Shown: positions 1-9,938 of the stretch, one piece after another
Numbering within the stretch: position 1 is the stretch's first letter
How the letters are laid out: each line of letters opens with the position of its first letter
Source: GCA-002727615 sp964442655
Lineage (GTDB): Bacteria > Pseudomonadota > Alphaproteobacteria > TMED109
Length of the DNA: 64,000 bases
Assembly: GCA_964442655.1 (NCBI GenBank)
Contig: CAYTZM010000004.1
Coordinates: 62,001 to 126,000, forward strand
Reading direction: 5' to 3'
Notes under the pieces: model-generated
Database searches by the model: none
What the model was told of the DNA's origin: nothing
What the model saw: only the letters and a program-made list of their open reading frames with translations
Translations under genes and position numbers: made by a program

Positions 1-1991
1 ATGGAAAAAAAATATTAATAGCTAAGGATAGATTAAATCATTTACTAGAAATATCTAAGATTACTAAATATGAAGTAAAAAATGAGTATAAAGGGAATAT
101 TTTAAATAGTACGGAATGTAGTCACCCTCTAGAAAATCTTGGTTATGATTTTATAGTACCATTATTAAAAGCTGAATTTGTAAATACAGATCAAGGTACA
201 GGTTTTGTACATATTGCTCCTGGTCATGGAGAAGATGATTTTGAATTAGGTAAGAAAAATAATATTAGTATTCCTGATATAGTAGGAGATGGTGGAACTT
301 ATAATGATAAAGTACCAGTTTTTGGAGGCATTCATGTTTTTAAAGCCACAGATCCAGTTTGTGAAGCATTAAGAAAAACGAATAGTTTATTATCAAAAGA
401 AAATTTCTTACATAGTTATCCTCATTCTTGGAGGTCGAAGAAACCAATAATATATCGTGCAACTAAGCAATGGTTTATTTCTATGGAGAAAAATAATTTG
501 AAAAAATTGGCACTTCAATCAATTGAGGATACTATTTGGGTTCCAGCTATTTCTAAAAATAGAATTAAATCTATGATAGAAGACCGTCCTGACTGGTGTG
601 TATCGCGACAAAGAGTTTGGGGTGTACCTATTACAGTATTTATAAATAAGAAAACTGGTGAAATATTAAGAGATTTTGCTGTTATAGAAAGAATTGCAAA
701 ATTTGTAGAAAAACATGGGGCAGATATATGGTTTACAGAAGATCCGCAATCTTTTTTAGGAAAAGAATATAAAATAGAAGATTATGATCAGGTCCAAGAT
801 ATTTTAGATGTGTGGTTTGATTCTGGCTCAACGCATACATTTGTTTTAGATGGAAATAATAATCAAAAATGGCCTGCAGATTTATATCTAGAAGGAACAG
901 ATCAACATAGAGGTTGGTTTCATTCTTCATTATTAGAATCATGTGGAACCCGAGGGAGAGCACCTTTTGACGCGGTATTAACGCATGGATTTGTATTGGA
1001 TAGTAATGGTAGAAAAATGTCTAAAAGTGTAGGCAATGTAATTTCTCCTCAAGAGATTATTAAACAATATGGAACAGATATACTAAGACTTTGGGTTGCT
1101 ATGACGGATATTACTGAAGATGTGAGAATTGGAGAAGAGGTATTAAAAGGCGTAAGTGAGTCCTATAGACGTTTAAGAAATACTATTCGGTTTACAATTG
1201 GCGCATTATTAAATTTTAATGAAAAAGAAATAGTAGAATATAATGAAATGCCAGATCTTGAAAAATGGGTATTGCATCGTTTAAAGGAGTTAGATCTTCT
1301 TCATAAGGAAGCTGTAAAAAATTATACATTTCAATTATTTTATAGTGAATTACATACTTTTTGTTCTTTAGATCTTTCTGCATTTTATTTTGATATGAGG
1401 AAAGATGCTTTATATTGTGATGAACTAACTAATATGACTAGAAGGTCATCGAGAACAGTTTTAAAGGAAATTTTCTGTTGTTTAACTGCTTGGCTGGCAC
1501 CTGTGTTGTGTTATACAGCTGAGGAAGCTTGGTTAGCTTTTATTGAAGATGAAAATAAAGAAAGTGTTCATTTAACATATTTTCCTAAATTATCAGATAA
1601 TTGGATTAATAATAAATTAAGAGATTCTTGGAACTCTTTAAGAAAGGTTAGAGGAGTTATTAATGGAGCTCTTGAAATAGCAAGGCAAGATAAAGTAATA
1701 GGTTCTAGTTTAGAAGCAAAAATAAATGTTTATATTCAAAATGAGGATTTAAAATTATTAATAAAGAATATAAATTTGGAAGAATTATTTATAGTATCAA
1801 AGGTAGAGTTAGTAGAAAGCGATGTTCCTGAGGATAGTTATACAGAGGATGTGGTTGAGGGTATAGGAGTTAAAGTATATAAAGCTGATGGAAAAAAGTG
1901 TGAAAGGTGTTGGAAAATAGAGCATATTAGTTCAAATAAAGAGGATGATGCTTTATGTTATAGATGTTCTGAGGTTATAAAAAATATATGA
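1..1991 (+). CDS. ileS: Isoleucyl-tRNA synthetase, 5' end outside window
   Basis: Charges tRNA-Ile with isoleucine in the cytoplasm. The frame is open from base 3, so the gene starts upstream of the window. The first part holds the CP1 editing domain, with GTGFVHIAPGHGEDD encoded near 194-238. Next come the DWCVSRQRVWG segment and the class I KMSKS loop (1014-1028), then the anticodon-binding region. The C-terminus keeps a zinc-binding CxxC pair (CERC near 1899, CYRC near 1956), as in bacterial-type IleS. The stop overlaps the start of lspA by 4 bases, so the two are translationally coupled; this ileS-lspA order is very common in proteobacteria. Confidence 0.98.
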   Translation, partial: GKKILIAKDRLNHLLEISKITKYEVKNEYKGNILNSTECSHPLENLGYDFIVPLLKAEFVNTDQGTGFVHIAPGHGEDDFELGKKNNISIPDIVGDGGTYNDKVPVFGGIHVFKATDPVCEALRKTNSLLSKENFLHSYPHSWRSKKPIIYRATKQWFISMEKNNLKKLALQSIEDTIWVPAISKNRIKSMIEDRPDWCVSRQRVWGVPITVFINKKTGEILRDFAVIERIAKFVEKHGADIWFTEDPQSFLGKEYKIEDYDQVQDILDVWFDSGSTHTFVLDGNNNQKWPADLYLEGTDQHRGWFHSSLLESCGTRGRAPFDAVLTHGFVLDSNGRKMSKSVGNVISPQEIIKQYGTDILRLWVAMTDITEDVRIGEEVLKGVSESYRRLRNTIRFTIGALLNFNEKEIVEYNEMPDLEKWVLHRLKELDLLHKEAVKNYTFQLFYSELHTFCSLDLSAFYFDMRKDALYCDELTNMTRRSSRTVLKEIFCCLTAWLAPVLCYTAEEAWLAFIEDENKESVHLTYFPKLSDNWINNKLRDSWNSLRKVRGVINGALEIARQDKVIGSSLEAKINVYIQNEDLKLLIKNINLEELFIVSKVELVESDVPEDSYTEDVVEGIGVKVYKADGKKCERCWKIEHISSNKEDDALCYRCSEVIKNI

Positions 1992-2452
1992 AAATAAATA
2001 CATATTTTTTTAGCTTAATTTTTCTTGTAGTTGTGTTAGATCAATTTATCAAATATTTAATAATAAATTATATGTTAAATAATTATTCAGAAATTGAGAT
2101 ACTTCCCATTTTGAATATAACTTTAGTATTTAATTCAGGTGTTGCTTTTGGTATATTACAAAAATTTGGGCAGAATTTACCAATTATTCTTACTATTATT
2201 GGTTTTGTTTTAGGTTTATTTATTATAATTTGGTCTTTATATTTTAAAAAACACTATATATCAATGGCATTAATTTCTGCAGGAGCCTTTGGAAATGCTA
2301 TAGATAGGGCTAGGTTTGGAGTAGTTATTGATTATATAGATGTATTTTGGAGAAATTGGCATTGGCCAGCATTTAATATTGCTGATATTAGCATTTGTTT
2401 AGGGGCTTTTATATATTTATATTGTGAATTAATAAGAAAAAGGGTTAAGTAA
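1988..2452 (+). CDS. lspA: Lipoprotein signal peptidase (signal peptidase II)
   Basis: Inner-membrane aspartyl protease that removes the signal peptide from diacylglyceryl-modified prolipoproteins. The 154-aa product has four hydrophobic segments. Both catalytic aspartates sit in their family motifs, GNAIDR (about residue 107) and FNIADI (about residue 130). The conserved FNSGVAFG segment is also present. The ATG overlaps the ileS stop. The next gene downstream encodes a lipoprotein, a likely substrate. Confidence 0.97.
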   Translation: MKINTYFFSLIFLVVVLDQFIKYLIINYMLNNYSEIEILPILNITLVFNSGVAFGILQKFGQNLPIILTIIGFVLGLFIIIWSLYFKKHYISMALISAGAFGNAIDRARFGVVIDYIDVFWRNWHWPAFNIADISICLGAFIYLYCELIRKRVK

Positions 2453-2455
2453 AGT

Positions 2456-3082
2456 ATGAAGTTATTTATAAAAAATATTTTTATATTTATTTTATTATTT
2501 CTATTTGTAGGATGTGGTAAAGAAACAAAACGACAAATAGGAATATTGAGTACTCCACCGGATGAATTTCAAGTTTATAAACAGAAATCTCTTTCTGTAC
2601 CTCCTAACTTTGAACTTAGAGCGCCAGATAGTGATGAATTAAATAACAATGTTATAAAAGATAAAGATTTGATATTTGATGATGAAGATAAAGTTCAATT
2701 AAGTGCTAATGACGAGATTTTATTGATGACATTGGGAAAGGATAAAATAGATAGTAATATTAGAAAGGTTATAAATGAAGAGAATTCATTGGAAGATGTA
2801 GATAAGTCAATTTTAGATAAAATTTTAGATTTTGAGCCAATATTAGAAGCGAAAACAGAAGAAGAGGTTCTTGATCCAGTAACTGAAAAAAAAAGGTTAG
2901 AAGAAATCAAAACAGAAATAGAAATACTTGAAGCAGGAGTTGAAGAAGTTGAAGGTTCAAACGATACTGAAGGAAATTTAAAAATAGCAAAAGAAGCTAA
3001 TGAAAATTATTCAAAAGAAGAAAAATCTATTTTGGATAAAATACTAGATTTTGAAATATTTGGTTCTGAAGATGAAGATTAA
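2456..3082 (+). CDS. DUF3035-type lipoprotein
   Basis: Predicted lipoprotein of 208 aa. A hydrophobic N-terminus ends in the lipobox LFVGC (Cys at residue 20). The following segment, with STPPDEFQVYKQKSLSVPP, matches the alphaproteobacterial DUF3035 family that usually follows lspA; its function is unknown. The C-terminal half is highly acidic and lysine-rich. It contains the peptide KSILDKILDFE twice, about 70 residues apart. After the TAA the same frame stays open for 26 more codons up to a TAG near 3161, so the ancestral protein may have been longer. Confidence 0.8.
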   Translation: MKLFIKNIFIFILLFLFVGCGKETKRQIGILSTPPDEFQVYKQKSLSVPPNFELRAPDSDELNNNVIKDKDLIFDDEDKVQLSANDEILLMTLGKDKIDSNIRKVINEENSLEDVDKSILDKILDFEPILEAKTEEEVLDPVTEKKRLEEIKTEIEILEAGVEEVEGSNDTEGNLKIAKEANENYSKEEKSILDKILDFEIFGSEDED

Positions 3083-3166
3083 GAAGTAGAAGCAAAAAAT
3101 CAAAGGGATAGTACCTATTGTAATAAATTAAAAAATAAGAGAAAAGATAATAGTGAAGAATAGCAT

Positions 3167-4423
3167 ATGAGTGTTAATAAAGATTTTATTTTTGAAAGTT
3201 CTGGTTGGGATTGTAATAAAGAATCATTGATCAATGCTGAAAAAATTCTATTTTTAATGAAAACAAAAAGAAAAAATAAAGATATTCCCATTTTTTCTTT
3301 ATTAGATTCAGATGATGATATTAAAAAAATAATAGATGATACAAAATTTTTTCTTAATATTGAAAATACAATTACAGATTTTATTTTAATAGGAACTGGA
3401 GGCTCAAGTCTAGGGGCTAATGCTTTAATTAAGGCAAATATAAATAATAAGTCAAATATTAATTTTCATATATTAGATAGCCTAGACCCGGTTACAATTA
3501 AGAGTATTCTTGAGAAAATTTCACCAAATACAGCTAAATTTTTAGTAATTTCTAAGTCAGGGAAAACCACAGAAATTATAGCGCTTATGTTGATAGTGAT
3601 GGAATGGCTAAAAAATAACAAAGTTGAACCTAAAAAAGCTATTATGAGTATGTTTGATTTTTCAAGTGCAATAGAAAGCCCTATAGCTAAAATTTCAAGT
3701 GAATATGGGATAAAAATAACAGAACATCAATCAAATATTGGTGGAAGGTTTGCTGCATTAAGTTCTACAGGATTGCTTCCAGCTTGTATAATGGGGATAG
3801 ACCCCATGTTATTAAGAAGGACTTCTAGAAAAACTTTAAATTCTATTTTGAGCGAAGATTCTTCATTTATTTTAAGTTCATCTATTTTTTCTAATCCTCA
3901 AATAAATAAAAATAAATTAAATTGTGTAATTAATTATGGCGATAGTTTATCTGAATTTTTATTATGGTACAGGCAATTATGGAATGAATCACTTGGTAAA
4001 GATGGGGAAGGCACTTTTTTATTAACTGCTAGGGGAAGTGTAGATCAGCATAGCCAATTACAAATGTGGTTAGATGGTCCTAATAATGGCTTATATACAT
4101 TTTTAAATATTAAAAATTCTCAAAATGATTTTGATGTTCCTTTTCATAAAAGCTTATCTTCTATGCCAAAAATAACATCATCTAAGTTATTAGATGTGAT
4201 GAGCCAAGCTACTTATCAAGCTCTAAAAAATAGAGGAAGGCCAGTAAGAAGTATTACAATTGAAGATATATCTGTTGTATCTACAGCTTCATTGATGGTA
4301 ACTTTTATTTTAGAAGTTTTATTAGTTGCAGAACTTTTAAAAATTAACCCTTATAGTCAAGATGCTGTAGAGGATATAAAAATTAATACATTAAGAAAAT
4401 TAGATAATTATGAGTCAAATTAG
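3167..4423 (+). CDS. pgi: Glucose-6-phosphate isomerase
   Basis: Interconverts glucose 6-phosphate and fructose 6-phosphate. SIS-fold signatures are visible: GTGGSSLGANAL, SKSGKTTE for phosphate binding, QSNIGGRFAALSSTGLLPA, and the active-site region DQHSQLQMWLDGP. At 418 aa it is shorter than the 445-550 aa of typical bacterial PGI but collinear with the compact forms. The 3' end overlaps mutL by 14 bases. In many alphaproteobacteria the gap between the DUF3035 lipoprotein gene and mutL holds M16 peptidase genes; here pgi takes that place. Confidence 0.93.
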   Translation: MSVNKDFIFESSGWDCNKESLINAEKILFLMKTKRKNKDIPIFSLLDSDDDIKKIIDDTKFFLNIENTITDFILIGTGGSSLGANALIKANINNKSNINFHILDSLDPVTIKSILEKISPNTAKFLVISKSGKTTEIIALMLIVMEWLKNNKVEPKKAIMSMFDFSSAIESPIAKISSEYGIKITEHQSNIGGRFAALSSTGLLPACIMGIDPMLLRRTSRKTLNSILSEDSSFILSSSIFSNPQINKNKLNCVINYGDSLSEFLLWYRQLWNESLGKDGEGTFLLTARGSVDQHSQLQMWLDGPNNGLYTFLNIKNSQNDFDVPFHKSLSSMPKITSSKLLDVMSQATYQALKNRGRPVRSITIEDISVVSTASLMVTFILEVLLVAELLKINPYSQDAVEDIKINTLRKLDNYESN

Positions 4424-6161
4424 AAAACTTCCAAATAATTTAATAAATCAAATTGCAGCAGGGGAAGTTATCGAGAGACCAAGTTCGGCCTTAAAAGAAT
4501 TAGTGGAAAATTCTTTAGATGCAGGGTCCACAAAAATTGACATCAATATTATAGAAGGAGGAAAATTAATTATAGAAGTAATTGATAATGGTATAGGTAT
4601 GATAGTTGAGGATTTAGAGATGTGTATAGAGCGTCATGCTACTTCCAAAATAATAGATGAAAATTTAACAAATATCAAATCTTTGGGTTTTAGGGGTGAG
4701 GCTTTACCATCTATAGGTTCAATTGCAGATCTTAGTATAGAATCAAAATATTATGAATCTAATAATGCGTGGAAAATTTCTCTTAATAACCAAATTAAAT
4801 CAAAAATAGAGCCTTCAAGTATTAGATCAGGTACTAAAGTTGAGATAAGGGATTTATTTTATAAAGTTCCTGCTAGATTAAAATTTTTAAAGGCTAATAG
4901 TACTGAAAATCGTTATTGTAGAGAAGTAATAAAACATTTAGCAATGTCTCATCCGCATGTGTCTTTTAATTTTTCAGTAGATACTAGAAATATTTTTAAT
5001 TGGGAAGGGAGTAAAGAAAAAAATCTTAAAGGTATAAAAAATAGATTAAAGCAAGTTATGGGAGAAGAATTTTATAATAGTTCTGCTTCAGTTAATAAGA
5101 AAAAAATAAATATGCAATTGGTGGGCCTGGTAGGGATGCCTACTTTAAATAGAAACACGGGCCGTGAACAGTATCTTTTTGTAAATAATAGACCGGTTAG
5201 AGATAGAAATTTATTAGGTGCTTTACGTGCTGCTTATAAAGGCCTAATGGAACATGGTAGGTTTCCAGTAGTAGTGCTTTTTATTGAAATTTTACCTCTT
5301 GAAGTCGATGTAAATGTTCATCCATCTAAAGCAGAAGTTAGATTTAAAGATGCAGGAAAAGTTAGGTCTTTGATAGTAAATGGAGTAAGGGAAGCTTTGG
5401 AGTCAGCAGGTTTAAAGTCTGCTGTTGAAATATCAAAAAAGATGATTAATTCTTTAGAGACTCATTCTACTTATATTAAACAAGATGAAACTGGATTAAA
5501 TAATTATCATTTAAATAATATTGATATAAAACCTAGTTCTTTTGTTGAAAATAAAAGTAATTTGCATTCTATAGATAAAAATTATCCATTAGGAGCAGCT
5601 ATAGCTCAAGCTCATGAAACTTATATAATATCTGAAACAGATAAGGGAATTATTTTTATTGATCAACATGCTGCGCATGAAAGGATTGTTTTAGAGAAAA
5701 TTAGGGCAGGCTATTTAAACAATAATTTAGAAAAACAAATATTGTTATTACCGGAAGTCATAGAGCTATCTGAAGAATATTATGAAGTAATTAAAAGTCA
5801 TTTAGCAAGTTTATCCGATATAGGTCTTGTAATTGAAGAATTCGATAAAAATACAGTAGTAGTAAGAGAACATCCTGCGATTTTAAATAAGATTAATTTT
5901 AAAGTATTAATTAATGATATAATAGAAGAAATTATGGAATATGGTGCTGAATTTATTCTTTCAGAAAGATTAGATAATATTTGTGGAAATATGGCTTGTC
6001 ATTCTAGTATTAGAGCAGGAAGGAGTTTGCAAGCTTCTGAAATGAATGCTTTATTAAGAGAAATGGAAAGTACTCCTAATTCTAGTCAATGTAACCATGG
6101 TAGGCCAACTTTTATTAAATTAAGTTTAAGTGATATTGAAAGATTATTTGGTAGAACTTAA
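4410..6161 (+). CDS. mutL: DNA mismatch repair protein MutL
   Basis: GHKL ATPase that connects mismatch recognition by MutS to strand incision. The N-terminal motifs are complete: the E of IAAGEVIERP, DNGIGM, ATSKI and GFRGEALPSI. The C-terminal domain has DQHAAHERIVLE near residue 418, which fits the endonuclease metal motif DQHA(X)2E(X)4E, and CNHGRPT near residue 561. It is therefore predicted to be a nicking MutL, as expected in bacteria lacking MutH. The linker is short and AT-biased (583 aa in total). Its end overlaps the convergent rsmD by 4 bases. Confidence 0.97.
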   Translation: MSQIRKLPNNLINQIAAGEVIERPSSALKELVENSLDAGSTKIDINIIEGGKLIIEVIDNGIGMIVEDLEMCIERHATSKIIDENLTNIKSLGFRGEALPSIGSIADLSIESKYYESNNAWKISLNNQIKSKIEPSSIRSGTKVEIRDLFYKVPARLKFLKANSTENRYCREVIKHLAMSHPHVSFNFSVDTRNIFNWEGSKEKNLKGIKNRLKQVMGEEFYNSSASVNKKKINMQLVGLVGMPTLNRNTGREQYLFVNNRPVRDRNLLGALRAAYKGLMEHGRFPVVVLFIEILPLEVDVNVHPSKAEVRFKDAGKVRSLIVNGVREALESAGLKSAVEISKKMINSLETHSTYIKQDETGLNNYHLNNIDIKPSSFVENKSNLHSIDKNYPLGAAIAQAHETYIISETDKGIIFIDQHAAHERIVLEKIRAGYLNNNLEKQILLLPEVIELSEEYYEVIKSHLASLSDIGLVIEEFDKNTVVVREHPAILNKINFKVLINDIIEEIMEYGAEFILSERLDNICGNMACHSSIRAGRSLQASEMNALLREMESTPNSSQCNHGRPTFIKLSLSDIERLFGRT

Positions 6162-6721
6162 ATTTTTTTAAAAAATAAAATTTCACTTATTCCTTCTATT
6201 CTAGATTCAATTATTTGAAACTTATTTGATAAATGAAAATTAGTGTTTTTTCTTTTTTCATAAATATAAATAGTATCATTTTTTAACCACCCACTATTGC
6301 TCCATTTTTCTATTATATTAGCAATATTTTTAAAGTCATAAGGAGGGTCTATAAAGCATAAATTGTAATCATATTCTTCTTTATTAGGGGTGTTTGCATC
6401 TAATTTTATTACTCGAGCATTTTTTTCTTCATTTAACTTTTTAATGTTGTTAGTAATAGTTTTTATAGAATCAATTGAATTATCAATAAATATACATCTT
6501 TTGCAGCCACGAGATAAAGCTTCTAATCCTAAAGCTCCACTTCCTGCAAATAAATCTATAACATCTAAATTATTTATTTTTACATTAACAGATTTAGAAT
6601 GTTTTAATATATTAAAAATTGTTTCTCTTAATCTTGAAGAAGTAGGTCTCGCACTTGAAGATTTAGGCGTGTTTATATGTTTATTTTTATGTTTTCCAGC
6701 AATAATTTTAATCAAAATCAA
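6158..6721 (-). CDS. rsmD: 16S rRNA (guanine966-N2)-methyltransferase
   Basis: SAM-dependent methyltransferase acting on G966 of 16S rRNA. It shows the N-terminal IIAGKHKN, the RPTSSRLRETIFNIL segment, the SAM-binding DLFAGSGALGLEALSRG and the catalytic FIDPPYDF. There is no ATG near the N-terminus. Initiation is at TTG, either 6721 or two codons later at 6715, within the last codons of the upstream pseudouridine synthase gene, which implies coupling. The length of 187 aa is normal for the family. Confidence 0.93.
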   Translation of the reverse strand: MILIKIIAGKHKNKHINTPKSSSARPTSSRLRETIFNILKHSKSVNVKINNLDVIDLFAGSGALGLEALSRGCKRCIFIDNSIDSIKTITNNIKKLNEEKNARVIKLDANTPNKEEYDYNLCFIDPPYDFKNIANIIEKWSNSGWLKNDTIYIYEKRKNTNFHLSNKFQIIESRIEGISEILFFKKI

Positions 6722-7445
6722 CCTTTTTAAGTATATTAGAACTTAATTTTAATTCTTTTGTATCACCTTTCTTTAAGTTATTTAAACTATACGAACCGAA
6801 ATTAGTTCTAATTAAATCATTAACTTTTAAATTAAAAAAACTTAAAATTTTTCTAATTTCTCTATTTTTACCTTCTTTTAATATCATTTCAATCCAAGAT
6901 ATTTTTTCTTTAGTATTTATTACATTTAAAACTATATTTTTATAATTAATCCCTTCAATTGATATACCTTTTTTAAGTTTTTCTAAGTCTATATTCTTTA
7001 AATTTCCATAGACTTTTACTTTATATTTTCTTTCTATATTATTTTTAGGAAGTTCAAAGTATCTTTTTAAGTTACCATTATTAGTTAATAGTAATAGTCC
7101 TTCCGTGTTAAAATCTAATCTACCAATATATAATAATTTTTGCATTTTTTCTGGAAGTATATTGTATATAGTTTTTCTTTTTTGAGGATCTTTCTTACTT
7201 ACTATATATCCTTTAGGTTTATTAAACATAAATAATTTTGTTGCAGGTATATTATTAAGTAATATTCCATTAACAATAATTTTATCGTACTTTTGTATTT
7301 TGAGACCTAAGTTGTCTACAATTTTATGATTTACTTGGACTTTTTTTGACTTGATAAATTTTTCAGCTTCTCTTCTCGAACAATATCCTGATGCGGCAAT
7401 TCTTTTAGCAATACGTATAAAATTATTTTGATTATTTGAAGTCAT
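6708..7445 (-). CDS. RsuA/RluB-family pseudouridine synthase
   Basis: Cytoplasmic rRNA pseudouridine synthase. An S4 RNA-binding domain occupies residues 10-60 (RIAKRIAASGYCSRREAEKFI). The catalytic motif GRLDFNTEGLLLLTNNG carries the nucleophilic Asp. The C-terminal KEGKNREIRKI segment is typical of RsuA/RluB/RluE/RluF. The pairing with rsmD and tadA is common in alphaproteobacteria and suggests RluB-like activity on 23S rRNA, but the target cannot be read from the sequence. The ATG directly abuts the stop of the upstream gene. Confidence 0.9.
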   Translation of the reverse strand: MTSNNQNNFIRIAKRIAASGYCSRREAEKFIKSKKVQVNHKIVDNLGLKIQKYDKIIVNGILLNNIPATKLFMFNKPKGYIVSKKDPQKRKTIYNILPEKMQKLLYIGRLDFNTEGLLLLTNNGNLKRYFELPKNNIERKYKVKVYGNLKNIDLEKLKKGISIEGINYKNIVLNVINTKEKISWIEMILKEGKNREIRKILSFFNLKVNDLIRTNFGSYSLNNLKKGDTKELKLSSNILKKVDFD

Positions 7446-8153
7446 TTAGCAAGATTTAATAAAATTTTTTATCAATTTTTTATCACCACTATTTATAAAG
7501 AATTCAGGATGCCATTGTACTCCTATACAAAACAATTTTTTAGGATCTTCAATACCTTCTATGACACCATCTTTAGATATTGCATTTATTGTTAAGTTCT
7601 TTCCAGCATTCTTAATTGATTGGTGATGTGCGCTATTTACGTAAAGTTTATTTGATGTGATAATTGAATGTAATTTAGTGTTCTTTATTATTTTTATTTC
7701 GTGTCCTGCTTCGTTTCTTGGGTTCTTTTGTTCATGCTCTAAGGGGTTTTTTACTTCATCAGGAATATGTTGTATTAAACTTCCATTATATAAAATATTA
7801 ATTAGTTGTTCTCCTCCACAAATTCCTAAAACTGGTTTATTTTCTTTAAGCATAAATTTTGTAATTAATAATTCAAAATTAGTTCTATTCTTTTTTAATT
7901 TTACAGTTTTATGAACTTTTGAAATTCCTGATAACTTTGGATCAATATCAAAATTACCTCCTGTAATTATGAGTCCATCAATTTTTTTACATAAGTTTTT
8001 AATATTTTCTATATCGTGTGGTATGCCTATACTAATACCTCCCATAGAATTGATAGATGTGAAATAATTTTCTCGAATAGCGTACCACGGGAAATTAGAA
8101 TAAGTTTTATTTGTTTCGTGATCCAATGTTAAAGCAATTAAGGGTTTTTTCAT
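7446..8153 (-). CDS. Class I glutamine amidotransferase, peptidase C26 (gamma-glutamyl-GABA hydrolase-like)
   Basis: The 235-aa protein consists of one class I glutamine-amidotransferase fold. The nucleophile elbow is GICGGEQLIN (Cys about 115), and the His-Glu pair lies in GVQWHPEF near residue 213. The N-terminus PLIALTLDHE followed by a WYAIRENYFTSI segment resembles the PuuD/C26 group, which hydrolyses gamma-glutamyl amides such as gamma-glutamyl-GABA. No putrescine-degradation partners lie nearby, so the substrate is uncertain. It is transcribed with the pseudouridine synthase and rsmD, and divergently from tadA across a 58-base gap. Confidence 0.85.
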   Translation of the reverse strand: MKKPLIALTLDHETNKTYSNFPWYAIRENYFTSINSMGGISIGIPHDIENIKNLCKKIDGLIITGGNFDIDPKLSGISKVHKTVKLKKNRTNFELLITKFMLKENKPVLGICGGEQLINILYNGSLIQHIPDEVKNPLEHEQKNPRNEAGHEIKIIKNTKLHSIITSNKLYVNSAHHQSIKNAGKNLTINAISKDGVIEGIEDPKKLFCIGVQWHPEFFINSGDKKLIKNFIKSC

Positions 8154-8211
8154 TTTTTAAGCATTTTCTTTAATTTATTAATATTTTAGTTATATTCTAT
8201 ATTTAATTATC

Positions 8212-8682
8212 ATGGAAAAAAATAATAAAAATACTTTTATGCTTTTAGCTTTGGAAGAGGCAAAAATAGCGTCTTCAAAAGGTGAAGTACCTGTAGGTGC
8301 AATTACTGTAATGAATAATGAAGTTTTAGCTAAATCTAGTAATTTTATTGAAAGTTTATCTAATCCATTAAAGCATGCTGAGATGATTGTCTTAGAAAAT
8401 TCATCTGTAATACTAAAGGAAAAAGGTTTATCTATTAGGCATGTAAATTTAGATTTGTATGTAACATTAGAGCCATGCGCAATGTGTGCATATGCAATTT
8501 CATTATGCAGGATAAAAAATTTATTTTATGGTGCGGATGATTCTAAAGGAGGAGGAGTAAAATTTGGTAGCAAAGTTTTTGATCAAACTACTTGCCACCA
8601 TAAACCTAATATATTTAGTGGAATAAATAAAAAAGATTGTGAAATGATTCTTAAAAGTTTCTTTTTAAAGATTAGAAATTAA
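8212..8682 (+). CDS. tadA: tRNA-specific adenosine deaminase
   Basis: Converts the wobble adenosine of tRNA-Arg(ACG) to inosine. The zinc site is complete: HAEM (His ligand and proton-shuttle Glu, about residue 59) and PCAMCAYA (two Cys ligands, about residues 87-90). The length of 156 aa is typical, and the N-terminal EEAKIASSKGEVPVGAI agrees with TadA rather than with cytosine deaminases. The 3' end overlaps the convergent purD by 4 bases. Confidence 0.95.
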   Translation: MEKNNKNTFMLLALEEAKIASSKGEVPVGAITVMNNEVLAKSSNFIESLSNPLKHAEMIVLENSSVILKEKGLSIRHVNLDLYVTLEPCAMCAYAISLCRIKNLFYGADDSKGGGVKFGSKVFDQTTCHHKPNIFSGINKKDCEMILKSFFLKIRN

Positions 8683-9938
8683 TTATGCCCTATATCTTTT
8701 CTATAAAAACCTTCTTCCCAATCTATTTCTTCTATGGCCTTATAGGCTTTATTTCTTGCCGTAGGAATATCTTTTGCTTTTGCTGTTACTGATAGAACTC
8801 TTCCTCCATTAGCAATAATTTGATTTTTTTCATTTTTGAAAGTTGCCGCGTGAAATACTTTAACATCTGGAATTTTATTAGCCCTATCAATGCCATTTAT
8901 AATTGACCCTTTTGTATAGTCTTCAGGATATCCTTTAGATGCCATAACAACGGTAAGCGCAACATCATTATAGAATCTTAAGCTAAAATCATTTAATGTA
9001 TGATCAGTAGCTGCAAGAATAGCTTCAAATAAGTTAGATTTTATTCGAGTTAGAATAACTTGGCATTCAGGATCTCCAAATCTTACATTGTATTCTATAA
9101 GTTTAGGTCCTTTTGTGGTTAACATAAGACCTGCATATAAAATTCCTTGGAAAGGATTTCCCTGCTTAGTCATTTCAATTAATGTAGGATATATAATATC
9201 TGACATAATAACTTTATTTAGATCCTCTGTTAAATTTGGGCTGGGAGAGAATGCTCCCATACCTCCTGTATTTGGTCCTTGATCGCCATCTCCTACTCTT
9301 TTATGATCTTGCGCATTAGCAAGAGGAATTGCATTTATACCATCACATAAAGCAAAGAAGCTCGCTTCAACTCCCTGAAGAAATTCTTCAATTAAAACTG
9401 TCTTTCCTGCATCTCCAAATTTACCCAAAAAAGAATTTATAATAGCGTGTTTTGCCTCTTCACTAGTATTTGCAATAACTACGCCTTTGCCTGCTGCTAA
9501 TCCATCAGCTTTTATAACAATAGGAAAATTAGTATTTTCTATATGCTGTAAAGCATTTTCTAGGTTTGTAAAAATTTTATATTCAGCAGTTGGTATATTG
9601 GCTGATTTACATATTTCTTTAGTAAATTTTTTTGACCCTTCAAGTTGAGCTGCTTTTTTTGAAGGACCAAAGGCTTTGATATTATTTGCATTAAGCACAT
9701 CTATTATTCCATTAACTAATGGAATTTCTGGTCCAGGAATAACTAGGTCTATATTTTTTTTTAAAGATAAGTCTAAAATTTCATCGTTATTATTTATATC
9801 TATATCAAAACATTCTGCTTCTTCAGAAATACCTGGGTTTCCAGGTGCACATAACAATTTAGTTATTAAAGGCGAGTTTGCTAATGCCCAGCATAAAGCA
9901 TGTTCACGAGCCCCACTTCCTAATACTAATACCTTCAT
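8679..9938 (-). CDS. purD: Phosphoribosylamine-glycine ligase (GARS)
   Basis: Second step of de novo purine synthesis, ATP-dependent joining of glycine to phosphoribosylamine. The 419-aa ATP-grasp protein has the N-terminal VLVLGSGAREHALCWAL, the KADGLAAGKGV ATP-binding strand, DHKRVGDGDQGPNTGGMGAF, and EYNVRFGDPE for metal and ATP binding. The start at 9938 is directly followed by this conserved N-terminus. The approximately 100-base gap to xseA is a divergent promoter region with no other feature I can see. Confidence 0.97.
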   Translation of the reverse strand: MKVLVLGSGAREHALCWALANSPLITKLLCAPGNPGISEEAECFDIDINNNDEILDLSLKKNIDLVIPGPEIPLVNGIIDVLNANNIKAFGPSKKAAQLEGSKKFTKEICKSANIPTAEYKIFTNLENALQHIENTNFPIVIKADGLAAGKGVVIANTSEEAKHAIINSFLGKFGDAGKTVLIEEFLQGVEASFFALCDGINAIPLANAQDHKRVGDGDQGPNTGGMGAFSPSPNLTEDLNKVIMSDIIYPTLIEMTKQGNPFQGILYAGLMLTTKGPKLIEYNVRFGDPECQVILTRIKSNLFEAILAATDHTLNDFSLRFYNDVALTVVMASKGYPEDYTKGSIINGIDRANKIPDVKVFHAATFKNEKNQIIANGGRVLSVTAKAKDIPTARNKAYKAIEEIDWEEGFYRKDIGHN

